31,014 nt of DNA from an uncultured bacterium (GTDB taxonomy: Bacteria > Actinomycetota > Coriobacteriia > Coriobacteriales > Coriobacteriaceae), in contig CAJMSL010000008.1 in the NCBI GenBank assembly GCA_905216045.1, positions 1 to 31,014 on the forward strand, written 5' to 3'. The notes under the pieces are model-generated. The model made no database searches. It was not told the DNA's origin and saw only the letters and a program-made list of their open reading frames with translations. This document shows, in pieces, positions 1 to 7,141 of the stretch (positions within the stretch are counted from its first letter, which is position 1; each line of letters begins with the position of its first letter). The position numbers were made by a program, and so were the translations under genes.

Positions 1-192
1 GCCGAGGGAGATCGAGCCCTTGAACAGCAGCTCCAGGCTGGCGCCGATCGCGAGGCCGGACTGCAGGTCCCCCAGCACCAGGCCCACGAGCGGGCACAGG
101 ACGATGGGGCGGAACGCATAGAGCGTACCGAGCTGGAAGTCGAACTTACCAAATGCGGCGATAAGTCCGATGAGGATTGCTTGGGTAAGCAT
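1..192 (-). CDS. PTS mannose/fructose/sorbose-class EIIC, N-terminal part (cut by window edge)
   Basis: Only the first 64 codons are in the window. The peptide starts MLTQAILIGLIAAFGKFD and continues through a hydrophobic stretch to GDLQSGLAIGASLELLFKG, the pattern of the N-terminus of mannose-class (ManY/SorA-like) EIIC permeases, where G-D-x-x-x-G and a conserved Glu (LELLFKG) occur early. EIIC forms the membrane channel with EIID, which presumably follows beyond position 1. The ATG at 192 is preceded by a purine-rich AGGAAAGGGGG. It is the last visible gene of a minus-strand operon after IIA and IIB. The substrate cannot be read from this fragment; the deglycase genes upstream suggest a sugar-amine adduct. 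Confidence 0.85.
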   Translation of the reverse strand, partial: MLTQAILIGLIAAFGKFDFQLGTLYAFRPIVLCPLVGLVLGDLQSGLAIGASLELLFKGSISLG

Positions 193-250
193 ATATCCCC
201 CTTTCCTAATAGGAAACTACGAAGAGCTCAGACTCTTCGAAATTGAACGC

Positions 251-733
251 CTAGAGCACGCTGGCGCAGTCAACCTTGGGGTCATCGGCCAGGGGTCGAA
301 TCTCGACCTCAACGCCACGATCCAGCATCTCGCGCACATCGGCTTCCTCGGCCGCGGTCAGGAAGATCTGACGAGAGACCTGACGCGCATCGGGACGCTT
401 CTCGTCCTTGGGCTTGGTGTTGCCCAGGTTGACCGACTTGATCTGCGGGCAGCCCTCAACAAGCTGCTTTGCCTCAGCAATAGTGGCGACACAGATGATC
501 ATCTTGTACTTGTCGGTCACGCCCGAGTTGATAGCTTCGATTGCATGCTCCATATCTTTGATGACGAGCTTGCAGCCGGCAGGCTTGCCCATCTTGAGCG
601 TCGTCTTCCACACCGGGTCGTTAGCGACCTTATCGCCCACGCAGAAGATGCAGTTGGAGCCAAGGCCCTGAACCCAGGAAACTGCGACCTGGCCATGAAG
701 CAGGCGATGGTCAACGCGAAGTAGCTGAATCAT
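251..733 (-). CDS. PTS mannose/fructose/sorbose-class EIIB subunit
   Basis: A 160-residue soluble EIIB. The N-terminus MIQLLRVDHRLLHGQV carries the class signature D-x-R-L-[IL]-H-G-Q-V; the second His (His13) is the expected phosphorylation site that passes phosphate from IIA to the incoming sugar. Length fits the family (about 160 residues). The frame is open to a TTG at 748, but I chose the ATG at 733 because a GGGGGG ribosome site lies 7 nt before it and the family starts with M-x-x-x-x-R-x-D-x-R. It lies between the IIA gene upstream and IIC downstream, all on minus with short gaps, so it is part of one operon. Confidence 0.93.
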   Translation of the reverse strand: MIQLLRVDHRLLHGQVAVSWVQGLGSNCIFCVGDKVANDPVWKTTLKMGKPAGCKLVIKDMEHAIEAINSGVTDKYKMIICVATIAEAKQLVEGCPQIKSVNLGNTKPKDEKRPDARQVSRQIFLTAAEEADVREMLDRGVEVEIRPLADDPKVDCASVL

Positions 734-790
734 AATGTGACCCCCCAAAGGTCTTGTACCGTCTTACGGCGTGTCAGTAGGTGCTGCGGA

Positions 791-1210
791 TTAGAACTCT
801 TCTTCCTCGTCGTCATCGACCAAAAGATCGTTGACAAACTTCACGCGCGTATCGTCCGCAGCGACGATGGCGCGAATCGTCTCCTCAACCGGCGCCGACT
901 CGTCAGAGAACAGCAACTGGATGAGGAGAGGAAGGTTCATGTTGGTAACGAGGTACGTGCGGGGACGCGTCTGGACGATCTTGGTGAACTCGTTGTTGAC
1001 GCTGCCGCCAAAGAGGTCGGTGCAGACAACGACATCATCGTCGGCAGACATGCCTGCCAGCAGTTTTTGGGCCTCCTCGGCCACGTCCATGCGGCCATCG
1101 ACGAACATCGAAAGATCGTGGACGTTGTCGCGAGCGCCCGAGAGCAGCTCGACGCTCTCCTTGATGCCGGTAGCGAAGTGCGCATGGCTGGCGATGATGT
1201 ACTGTCTCAT
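791..1210 (-). CDS. PTS mannose/fructose-class EIIA subunit
   Basis: A 139-residue EIIA of the mannose class, which takes phosphate from HPr and hands it to IIB. The start MRQYIIASHAHFATGI aligns with the family pattern I-x-[ST]-H-x-x-x-A; His9 is the likely phospho-acceptor, although His11 is close by. The middle has VVVCTDLFGGSVNN, the usual D-L-x-G-G-[ST]-P/V-x-N segment. The C-terminus is unusually acidic (VDDDEEEEF). A GAGAGGA ribosome site lies just before the ATG at 1210. It sits 46 bp after the deglycase-like gene and 57 bp before IIB. Confidence 0.93.
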   Translation of the reverse strand: MRQYIIASHAHFATGIKESVELLSGARDNVHDLSMFVDGRMDVAEEAQKLLAGMSADDDVVVCTDLFGGSVNNEFTKIVQTRPRTYLVTNMNLPLLIQLLFSDESAPVEETIRAIVAADDTRVKFVNDLLVDDDEEEEF

Positions 1211-1256
1211 TCTGTGTTCCTCTCAATAGCCCGGCACGTTCCCGCACCCGTTTTCT

Positions 1257-2318
1257 TTAGTAGTCGAACTGGTGATAGTAGCGACGATACTTGAGGTTGT
1301 GCTTGGTGACCGTCTCGTAGTAGCGAGCCAGGCGGTCGGTCACGAGCACCGTCAGAATCCACGGGGAGACGATGACGCGGAACTCGTCGTCAAGGCCGGG
1401 GATCGCGAACTCGGCGGTGTCGATGATGTTGATGTCGGTGTCGCCGGTCACGCCGCGGGTCAGGAACGCGCGGACGCGCTCGTCGAGCTTGCGGTTCTCG
1501 TCCTCGCCCATGAACAGGAAGACCGGGACGCCGGGCTCCACGAGCTCGAGGGTGCCGTGGAAGAAGTCGGCCGAGGTGATGTAGCGGGTGCGCTTCCACT
1601 GCATCTCCTCGAGGATGCACATCGAGAAGAGGATGGTCTCGCCCCACAGGGCGCCGGAGCCGATGAACATGGTGTAGGGGGCCAGGGCGTACTTCTTGGC
1701 GAGCTCCTCGGCGCGCGGCTCGAAGCTCTTGCGGATGTCGACCAGGTGGGTCCAAACGTCCTTGGTCTGCTCGATGAACTTATCGAACTGCGGGAAGCAG
1801 CCACGGCGATTGAGCAGGCGCAGGCCGAAGCAGTCGGCGAGGTAGTAGCCCTTCTCACAGCCGCCCGAACCATGGTCAGAAGCCATGGCGACGCAGTTCT
1901 CGGCGCCGACAGCCTGGCCGATGGGGCCCTCGGGCTTGGTCATGGCGTAGACGCGCACGCCCATGCCCTTCATCTTCTTGACGGCCTCGAGGACCTCGGG
2001 GGTGGTACCGGACTCGGAGGCGGTGAGCACGACGGACTTCTCGGTCATGCGCTTGTGGCCCATGGCGTTCCACTCGGCGGCGTGGATCAGGTAGACCTCG
2101 AGGTCGCGGTCGCCGAACTTGTTCATGAGGTACTCGAGCTGCATGAGCTCGTCCCAAGTGCCGCCGACGCCCATCAGGAACACGGCGTCGTAGCCCTCGT
2201 CGGCAACCTTGTCGGCGAGCGCGGTCATCTTCTTGCCGGTCTCGTAGAGCGCCTTGCCGTCCTCGAGATAGCCCTCCTGGTCGAAATGCATGATCTCGAT
2301 CTTCTCGGTTTCCTTCAT
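1257..2318 (-). CDS. SIS-family sugar-amine-6-phosphate deglycase (FrlB/FraB/GfrF-like)
   Basis: A 353-residue cytoplasmic protein with two SIS sugar-phosphate isomerase folds. Seen: an early GVGGTWDE loop, TASESGTTPE (residues 100-108, the S-x-S-G-x-T phosphosugar loop), and EMQW...SADFFHGTLELVEPGVP. Glu238 and His254 are 16 residues apart, matching the catalytic Glu/His pair known in FraB-type deglycases. The C-terminus (RRYYHQFDY) resembles the RRYYxxLVEY end of FrlB. The family cleaves fructose-amine-6-phosphates (fructoselysine-6-P, fructose-asparagine-6-P) to glucose-6-P plus the free amine. An AAGGAG site precedes the ATG at 2318. The neighbouring mannose-class PTS would deliver the phosphorylated substrate. 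Exact substrate is inferred; glucosamine-6-P-type or fructose-asparagine substrates remain possible. Confidence 0.8.
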   Translation of the reverse strand: MKETEKIEIMHFDQEGYLEDGKALYETGKKMTALADKVADEGYDAVFLMGVGGTWDELMQLEYLMNKFGDRDLEVYLIHAAEWNAMGHKRMTEKSVVLTASESGTTPEVLEAVKKMKGMGVRVYAMTKPEGPIGQAVGAENCVAMASDHGSGGCEKGYYLADCFGLRLLNRRGCFPQFDKFIEQTKDVWTHLVDIRKSFEPRAEELAKKYALAPYTMFIGSGALWGETILFSMCILEEMQWKRTRYITSADFFHGTLELVEPGVPVFLFMGEDENRKLDERVRAFLTRGVTGDTDINIIDTAEFAIPGLDDEFRVIVSPWILTVLVTDRLARYYETVTKHNLKYRRYYHQFDY

Positions 2319-2378
2319 TTGTCTCTCCTTTCTGGGGTTGTTTCCACATCCCCCATGCCAACGGGCATCAAAACCCGC

Positions 2379-3494
2379 TTACATTCCGTAACACTCAGCC
2401 GCTTTGGCCTTAAGCGCATTGACTGACTCTTCGTAGCCCTCTGCCTTGACCTCCATTTGCTTGGAGACAGCATCAAGATACGGGTGCACGTCCCATGACT
2501 TCAGACGCTCGGCTATCATGGCCGCAATCGTCTGGAAGAACACAAGATTGGGAATTGCGCTGAGCAGCGGAGCCACCTGAGGCACCGCAACCTCGTGAGC
2601 CCTACCCTTGGGATGGGCCGTGAGCAGCACCGCTTTTGTCGTAACGTTCGATAGCGCATCAGCGATATTCGCAAGACGCTCCGACCCCTGCGGATCGTCG
2701 ACGATAAACACCAGATAGCCCGGAACGATCTGCATCTCGGGACCGTGGACGAACTCCTCGCCTTCGTGATGCATGGCAGGAATCTTGATGGTCTCGCTCA
2801 GCTTGAGGGCCGCCTCTTCGGCAACGCCATAGTTGGGGCCGTTGCCGACGACCATGGCGGGCGTGTGCTCAGAAAGCTCGAGCATGTGGTCTTGGACATA
2901 TGCCTCGGCGGTCTTGCACATCACGGCATTGGCCTGGATGGCCTCGCGCAGGTCGTCAAGACGCTGGGCAACGCCCTTGGCGTCAATCGTTCCGCGCGCC
3001 TGACCGCTGTAAATACCAAAGAGCACCAGGTACTCAACGAGCACCTCGACGCCCAGAGTCACAAAGTCCACCGACTCGACGCCCACACCGTAGTCAAGAA
3101 CGATGTCAGCGTGTTCCTTGATGGGTGCCTCGACGTTTGCCGTGAGCGCAACTGCAGCCATATCGTGTGCGCGCATGTAATCGAGCGCCGCAATCGTATT
3201 GGTCGAATAGCCACTCTGCGAAACGGCAATGTTGAGCGCATGCTGCGGATAGGTGTGTTCAAAATCAACGAAGGCCTCGGGCGTCACAACGGACACCTGC
3301 ATTTGCAGGGCATCTTGCAGGTAATCGCGGGCGCAATCGGCGGCATGGCGCGACGAACCCGAAGCAACGATGCGCAGCGCGTCAAAAGAACCGGACTGGA
3401 AAATATCAACGAGCTGCGCTACCAGCTCAGACGAACGCTCGAGGTTCTCCCCCATACGCACATGGGCAAGCTGAACGTAATCGAGCATCTTCAT
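2379..3494 (-). CDS. GlmS-like double-SIS protein, probable second deglycase (GfrE-like)
   Basis: A 371-residue protein of the GlmS isomerase-domain type without the N-terminal glutaminase. The first SIS domain has IVASGSSRHAA and AVSQSGYSTNT (S-x-S-G-x-[ST]); the second has VVGNGPNYGVAEEAALKLSETIKIPAMHHEGEE-type sequence ending in EFVHGPE, equivalent to the E-x-x-H-G-P segment of GlmS. In Salmonella gfr-type operons a GlmS-like protein acts on glucoselysine-6-phosphate beside an FrlB-like one, so this is my preferred role. A frame extension to 3533 exists, but the ATG at 3494 has a clear GAGGTGAG ribosome site. It is the first structural gene of the operon, 193 bp after the regulators. AgaS-like amino-sugar isomerase/deaminase is an alternative. 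Confidence 0.72.
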   Translation of the reverse strand: MKMLDYVQLAHVRMGENLERSSELVAQLVDIFQSGSFDALRIVASGSSRHAADCARDYLQDALQMQVSVVTPEAFVDFEHTYPQHALNIAVSQSGYSTNTIAALDYMRAHDMAAVALTANVEAPIKEHADIVLDYGVGVESVDFVTLGVEVLVEYLVLFGIYSGQARGTIDAKGVAQRLDDLREAIQANAVMCKTAEAYVQDHMLELSEHTPAMVVGNGPNYGVAEEAALKLSETIKIPAMHHEGEEFVHGPEMQIVPGYLVFIVDDPQGSERLANIADALSNVTTKAVLLTAHPKGRAHEVAVPQVAPLLSAIPNLVFFQTIAAMIAERLKSWDVHPYLDAVSKQMEVKAEGYEESVNALKAKAAECYGM

Positions 3495-3518
3495 CGTCTC
3501 ACCTCGTAACAAATCATT

Positions 3519-3564
3519 AGTATTTGATACCAATCACAGTTACAGGTTACGGCTTTTTGATACC
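3519..3564. promoter_or_regulatory. Candidate GntR operator: repeated GGTATCAAA boxes
   Basis: Upstream of the first SIS gene the motif TTTGATACC occurs twice in the same orientation (3523-3531 and 3556-3564), exactly 33 bp apart, about three helical turns. The first copy is part of an imperfect palindrome AGTATTTGATACC (3519-3531). Position between the regulator genes and the operon they precede suggests a repressor site. No promoter hexamers are convincing here. Confidence 0.4.
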
Positions 3565-3620
3565 TCTTTGTCGATTAATTTATCCCCATCGGCGAACGGT
3601 CGATTTTGAGCCCTGTAAGG

Positions 3621-3632
3621 TTGTATATACAG
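3621..3632. promoter_or_regulatory. Candidate HutC/TreR-type operator (TTGTATATACAG)
   Basis: Contains the perfect palindrome TGTATATACA at 3622-3631, in the gap between the gntR genes and the SIS/PTS operon. Palindromes centred on GTATATAC are typical of HutC-subfamily GntR regulators. It differs from the shorter family of sites in the alpha-glucan region only by its core bases, so either a local GntR or a related regulator could bind. Confidence 0.45.
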
Positions 3633-3687
3633 CTGACCCAACGATCAAAACTGGTTAGTTTCCCAGCCGTTATTCACAAAATACCAG

Positions 3688-4401
3688 CTAGTACGTATAG
3701 GTGTAGCCGCCCGTATCGCCACGATTGAAGGACTTTACATACTCAATAGCCTGACCGCTCGCGTCATAGCTCACGCATTCCAAAAGCAAAACAAGATCGC
3801 CCTGTTCCAGTCCAAGGAGGCCGGCATCTCGTGCGCCCAGCGCTTCGATATCGAGCTTTTCCTGTGCCATGACTGGCTTTCGGCCCAGCATCTCATAGGT
3901 CTCGTACAAACTGAAGGCCGACACGTCAATATCTTCGATGGTTGGGAACAGCAGGCAGGGAATCAGCGCCGTCTCAATCGATACGGGGCTACCGTTTATG
4001 CAGTTCAGGCGTCGAACGGAATAGAGCAGGTCGTCCTCGGCGATGCCAAACAGGCCGGCGTAATATGGCCCCGCATAACGCTTGGAACGCGCGAGAATAC
4101 GGACGGACGGCTCGCCGCCCGAAGCACGGACCGATTCACGGAAACCGACCGTGCGTTCAAAAAAAGCAGGTACTTTCTGCGCCACAAAGGCACCTTTTCC
4201 CCGAACACGGCGAATCTGCCCGCGCCGAACCAGCTCATCGACAGCGCTTCGGATGGTCAAGCGTGTCGTACCAAATTCCTCGGCAAGGTCTTTTTCGGAC
4301 GGAATCATGGAACCCATGGGATATATACTGCGCTCGATACGTTCCTCGATGCGGCGTCGAATGCGCATATAAACCGGGGTGGCATCTACTGTTTCAGCCA
4401 T
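3688..4401 (-). CDS. GntR family (HutC subfamily) transcriptional regulator
   Basis: A 237-residue regulator. Residues about 9-75 form the winged helix of GntR proteins: PVYMRIRRRIEERIERSIYP, then IPSEKDLAEEFGTTRLTIRSAVDEL and the wing RRVRGKGAFVA. The rest is a UTRA effector domain (about 90-235), with the family's LxxxxxxPVSIETALIP and ending ...IEYVKSFNRGDTGGYTYTY. UTRA domains sense phosphorylated sugars or amino-sugars. The ATG at 4401 lies inside the end of the preceding gntR gene (16 bp overlap) and has an AGGTG site, so the two are translationally linked. It most likely controls the downstream SIS/PTS operon, with a phosphorylated Amadori product as inducer (inference). Confidence 0.9.
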   Translation of the reverse strand: MAETVDATPVYMRIRRRIEERIERSIYPMGSMIPSEKDLAEEFGTTRLTIRSAVDELVRRGQIRRVRGKGAFVAQKVPAFFERTVGFRESVRASGGEPSVRILARSKRYAGPYYAGLFGIAEDDLLYSVRRLNCINGSPVSIETALIPCLLFPTIEDIDVSAFSLYETYEMLGRKPVMAQEKLDIEALGARDAGLLGLEQGDLVLLLECVSYDASGQAIEYVKSFNRGDTGGYTYTY

Positions 4402-5153
4402 TGTTCACCTGCCACGCTCCTCATGCCGTTCTCTTCGCCGTTATCGGCAAAGCGGAACTTTGTGGGCAAAATCACCGATTTGCAATGCTCCACAAAACGC
4501 ATGTCCTTATCAAATTCGATCGAGCTCTCATAGAACACCGGCGTTCCCTCTTCTTGCTGGAGCAGCTCGGCCTCTTCGGCGTTCAAACGCGAGATGGAGA
4601 TATGCTCACGTCCATGCTCAACACGCACGCCACCTTCTTTGAGCAAGACATCGTAAAGGCTCTCGCACTCAAAATCGTGCTCGATAAGCGATGGGCACAG
4701 GGACAGGTTAACGTGAGCCGTCTCGATTGACGTCGGCTCGCCCTCAATAAGTCGAACGCGCTGCATGCGGAGCAAGGGAGCGCCTACAGCCACCCCAAGC
4801 TTGTCGGCAAGCGCCTCATCCGCCTCGATGGTCCCGGTGGAAACCAGACGAGAAGAGGGGTGCAGGCCGGCAGTCCGCACAGCATCGGAAAAGTTATACG
4901 TTTCCTGGAAAATGTTCAGCGGCTTGGGAGGACACACATACGTGCCCGATCCGCGACGGCTCTCGAGCGTTCCACACGAGATAAGCCGCGTGATACCGGC
5001 ACGCAACGCCGTACGCGAAACGCCAATCTCTTCGCACAGCACGCGCTCGGCCGGCAGGCGATCGCCGCCGGCAAGCTGATGGTGCTGGATATACCAAAGA
5101 ATTCCCTCAACAGCACGATCTTTGGGGGGGATTGCATAAGATTCGCCTGTCAT
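4386..5153 (-). CDS. GntR family (HutC subfamily) transcriptional regulator
   Basis: A 255-residue GntR protein with N-terminal winged helix (about 10-78: VEGILWYIQHHQL, LPAERVLCEEIGVSRTALRAGITRL, wing ESRRGSGTYV) and UTRA domain (about 90-240: EPTSIETAHVNLSLCP, FVEHCKSVILPTKFRF). It shares architecture with the next gene but not close sequence, so it is not a recent duplicate. A GAGGAG site lies 9 nt before the ATG at 5153. The stop lies inside the following gntR gene. Two paralogous regulators in one transcript ahead of one operon with two deglycase-like genes suggests sensing of two related substrates, or a heteromeric or layered control. Confidence 0.9.
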   Translation of the reverse strand: MTGESYAIPPKDRAVEGILWYIQHHQLAGGDRLPAERVLCEEIGVSRTALRAGITRLISCGTLESRRGSGTYVCPPKPLNIFQETYNFSDAVRTAGLHPSSRLVSTGTIEADEALADKLGVAVGAPLLRMQRVRLIEGEPTSIETAHVNLSLCPSLIEHDFECESLYDVLLKEGGVRVEHGREHISISRLNAEEAELLQQEEGTPVFYESSIEFDKDMRFVEHCKSVILPTKFRFADNGEENGMRSVAGEQWLKQ

Positions 5154-5191
5154 TGCACAGACTCCTCATTCAGACACGTATGCCGCCAAAA

Positions 5192-5680
5192 TTAGGCCAG
5201 CCCTCCCATGGCATCAAATTCGGCCTTGATCTTCTCGGCGACATTCCGATACGACTTATATAGACTTGAATCGCGTTTGACCTCGTCGGTCATAACGGGA
5301 ATCTCTAATTTGGAAACCTCGTCTTTTCCCGTCTGAACCGCCACAACAACGCCCATACCAAGACACATATTACGCTTGGCAGCGTTTATTTTCGCCGCCT
5401 TGGCAGGATTTGCCAGGATACGCTGGGCAAATTCCTGTTTAGAGACCGCTTCTTCGGCCTCCGGATCGCCCGCCTCGGCCACTTCGCACTGCAACACGTC
5501 CGCATAGTCAAAAATCTTCGGCTCGCCGCCGCGCTGATGCACGGCCCACTTGCGGCGCGTGGCGTCCTGGTAGATAGCCGGCAAAAATGTAAACCGCGGC
5601 GGGTCCAAAATCGTATCCGTGATGGTAAACACATCGGGATCAAAGGCATCCTGCGGGTTTTTCTTCTTGAACAGCCCCAT
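5192..5680 (-). CDS. Hypothetical 162-residue protein
   Basis: I do not recognise a named family. The protein begins MGLFKKKNPQDAF, has a hydrophilic body without signal peptide or membrane span, contains a beta-rich stretch around FTFLPAIYQDATRRKWAVHQ, an Ala-rich helix near AKAAKINAAKRN, and ends in a helical segment (SYRNVAEKIKAEFDAMGG). The layout (charged start, strands with K-W-x-V and a YAD segment, C-terminal helix) resembles small PH-like or DUF4428-type tails, but this is only an impression. The frame extends to 5713, but the ATG at 5680 has a good GGGAGG site. It ends 38 bp before the gntR pair, same strand, and could be cotranscribed with it. Confidence 0.75.
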   Translation of the reverse strand: MGLFKKKNPQDAFDPDVFTITDTILDPPRFTFLPAIYQDATRRKWAVHQRGGEPKIFDYADVLQCEVAEAGDPEAEEAVSKQEFAQRILANPAKAAKINAAKRNMCLGMGVVVAVQTGKDEVSKLEIPVMTDEVKRDSSLYKSYRNVAEKIKAEFDAMGGLA

Positions 5681-5801
5681 ATCAGCCTCCCGTACTAGCA
5701 TTAAACAACTCAAGCTGAATATAGCACCAATTTCAAGCCGCCGCCTTACCCTATCGGTACGCGGCGTCTATGGCTCGCCCAGCGGAAGGGTTCACAGACG
5801 A

Positions 5802-5875
5802 GGGCCGGGGTGGGGTGCTTGGTTTTGGAAGTGGGCTCCGCGAACTTCTCAAAACAAAGTATGCCTCCCCGGCCC
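5802..5875. repeat. Long imperfect intergenic hairpin (74 nt)
   Basis: Outer arms GGGCCGGGG (5802-5810) and CCCCGGCCC (5867-5875) pair perfectly. Inner arms CTTGGTTTTGGAAGT (5818-5832) and AACTTCTCAAAACAAAG (5843-5859) pair with one bulge and wobble. It lies downstream of the LacI gene and upstream of the hypothetical gene, both on minus. It has no T-run on either strand, so it is not a standard terminator. Confidence 0.6.
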
Positions 5876-5929
5876 CGCCGGCAAATAGCGGACACTCCGC
5901 ATGCAATCTATGCAAACAAACAAGTGCGC

Positions 5930-6958
5930 TTAGCTATATTCGGTAAGATCAAGCACACTGCCCTTCACGATAAGCGCCGGCTCCAGAACGACCTCTTCGG
6001 CACGTCTACCGCCCCTACCGGCAAGACGCTTGGACATACAGCCAAAAGCATGCCCCGCAAGGACACCGGGATCCTGCTCAATCGCAGTCAGCGCCGGCTC
6101 AAAGAGAACGTCGGCCGCCGAGTTGTCATAGCTTACGACCGAGATATCGCCTGGGATGCTCTTCCCCATCTCGTGTAAGCGCTTGAGCAGACCGAGGGCA
6201 ATGTTATCCGAGCTTGCGAACACGGCGGTGGCATCAGTTGCGAGCACCGCCTCCGAGGCCTCGTAGGCACTCGGAATGTAGTACTCGCTCTCAAACTCCA
6301 AACGCGCGTCGATAGGCAAGCCAACCTCGCGCAGTGCGCGCTCATAGCCGGCAAGTCGCTTACGCCCCGTATTGGAACGGCGCGCGTTAACCAAGCAGGC
6401 AATGCGACGGTGGCCCTGCTCGATCAGATAGCGGGTGGCCATGTAGCCACCCATCTCGTGGTCGAACATCACTTTGTCGCACTCGAGCCCTTCAATGGCA
6501 CGGTCGACCATTACGGCCGGGATGGGCAGGTGGCTGACTTCTTCGCGCAGGGCACGGTCGTCGGAGAACTCGTCGCCCACGACCAGGAAGACGCCATCAA
6601 CGCCGCGCGTCACCAGCTGGCGCAGCAGCTCCAGATCGTCATCGGCGCTTCCACCCGAGCTGGTAATGAAGAGCGCATAGCCATCCTCGCGGCAGCGCTT
6701 TTCCAGGCTACCGGCGAGCGAGGCAAAAAAGCGGCTCTCGATGTTAGGGACGATAAGGCCCAGCGTGCGCGACTCGCGCATGACCAAACTACGCGCAATC
6801 TGGTTAGGAACATAGTGGTTGCGCGCCGCGACCTCCTTGATGAGTTTGCGGTTTTCTTCCGAGATGCGACAGGGCCGATTATTGAGCACAAGCGAGACCG
6901 ACGAGGGGGAAAGCCCCACCTCCTGGGCGATCTGCTTGAGGGTGACTTTGTTGGCCAT
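5930..6958 (-). CDS. LacI family transcriptional regulator
   Basis: A 342-residue LacI/GalR-type regulator. Residues 5-26 give the helix-turn-helix TLKQIAQEVGLSPSSVSLVLN, followed by the hinge helix region (VPNQIARSLVMRESRTLGLIVP). The rest is a periplasmic-binding-protein-like effector domain: AVMVDRAIEG, GYMATRYLIEQGHRRIACL, AVFASSDNIALGLLKRLHEMG, DISVVSYDNS. Length is normal. A GGAAGGAG site precedes the ATG at 6958. It is divergent from murB, and no sugar operon adjoins it, so its target and effector cannot be told from context. A LacI-type operator was not found in its own upstream region. Confidence 0.93.
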   Translation of the reverse strand: MANKVTLKQIAQEVGLSPSSVSLVLNNRPCRISEENRKLIKEVAARNHYVPNQIARSLVMRESRTLGLIVPNIESRFFASLAGSLEKRCREDGYALFITSSGGSADDDLELLRQLVTRGVDGVFLVVGDEFSDDRALREEVSHLPIPAVMVDRAIEGLECDKVMFDHEMGGYMATRYLIEQGHRRIACLVNARRSNTGRKRLAGYERALREVGLPIDARLEFESEYYIPSAYEASEAVLATDATAVFASSDNIALGLLKRLHEMGKSIPGDISVVSYDNSAADVLFEPALTAIEQDPGVLAGHAFGCMSKRLAGRGGRRAEEVVLEPALIVKGSVLDLTEYS

Positions 6959-7141
6959 CTCGCTCCTTCCGGGTTTACGCGCAATCTCTTGAAAGTATAG
7001 CGACTACCCCTCTACCTCGGTGATAAACACTTTACCAATCCGGTAGACGGCTGTTTTATCGCCGCCAGCGCACCAAATCCGTCCAGGTGGGGTATATTGC
7101 AATCGATTGATGACAACGACCACCAAAAGGCGGATATTCGT

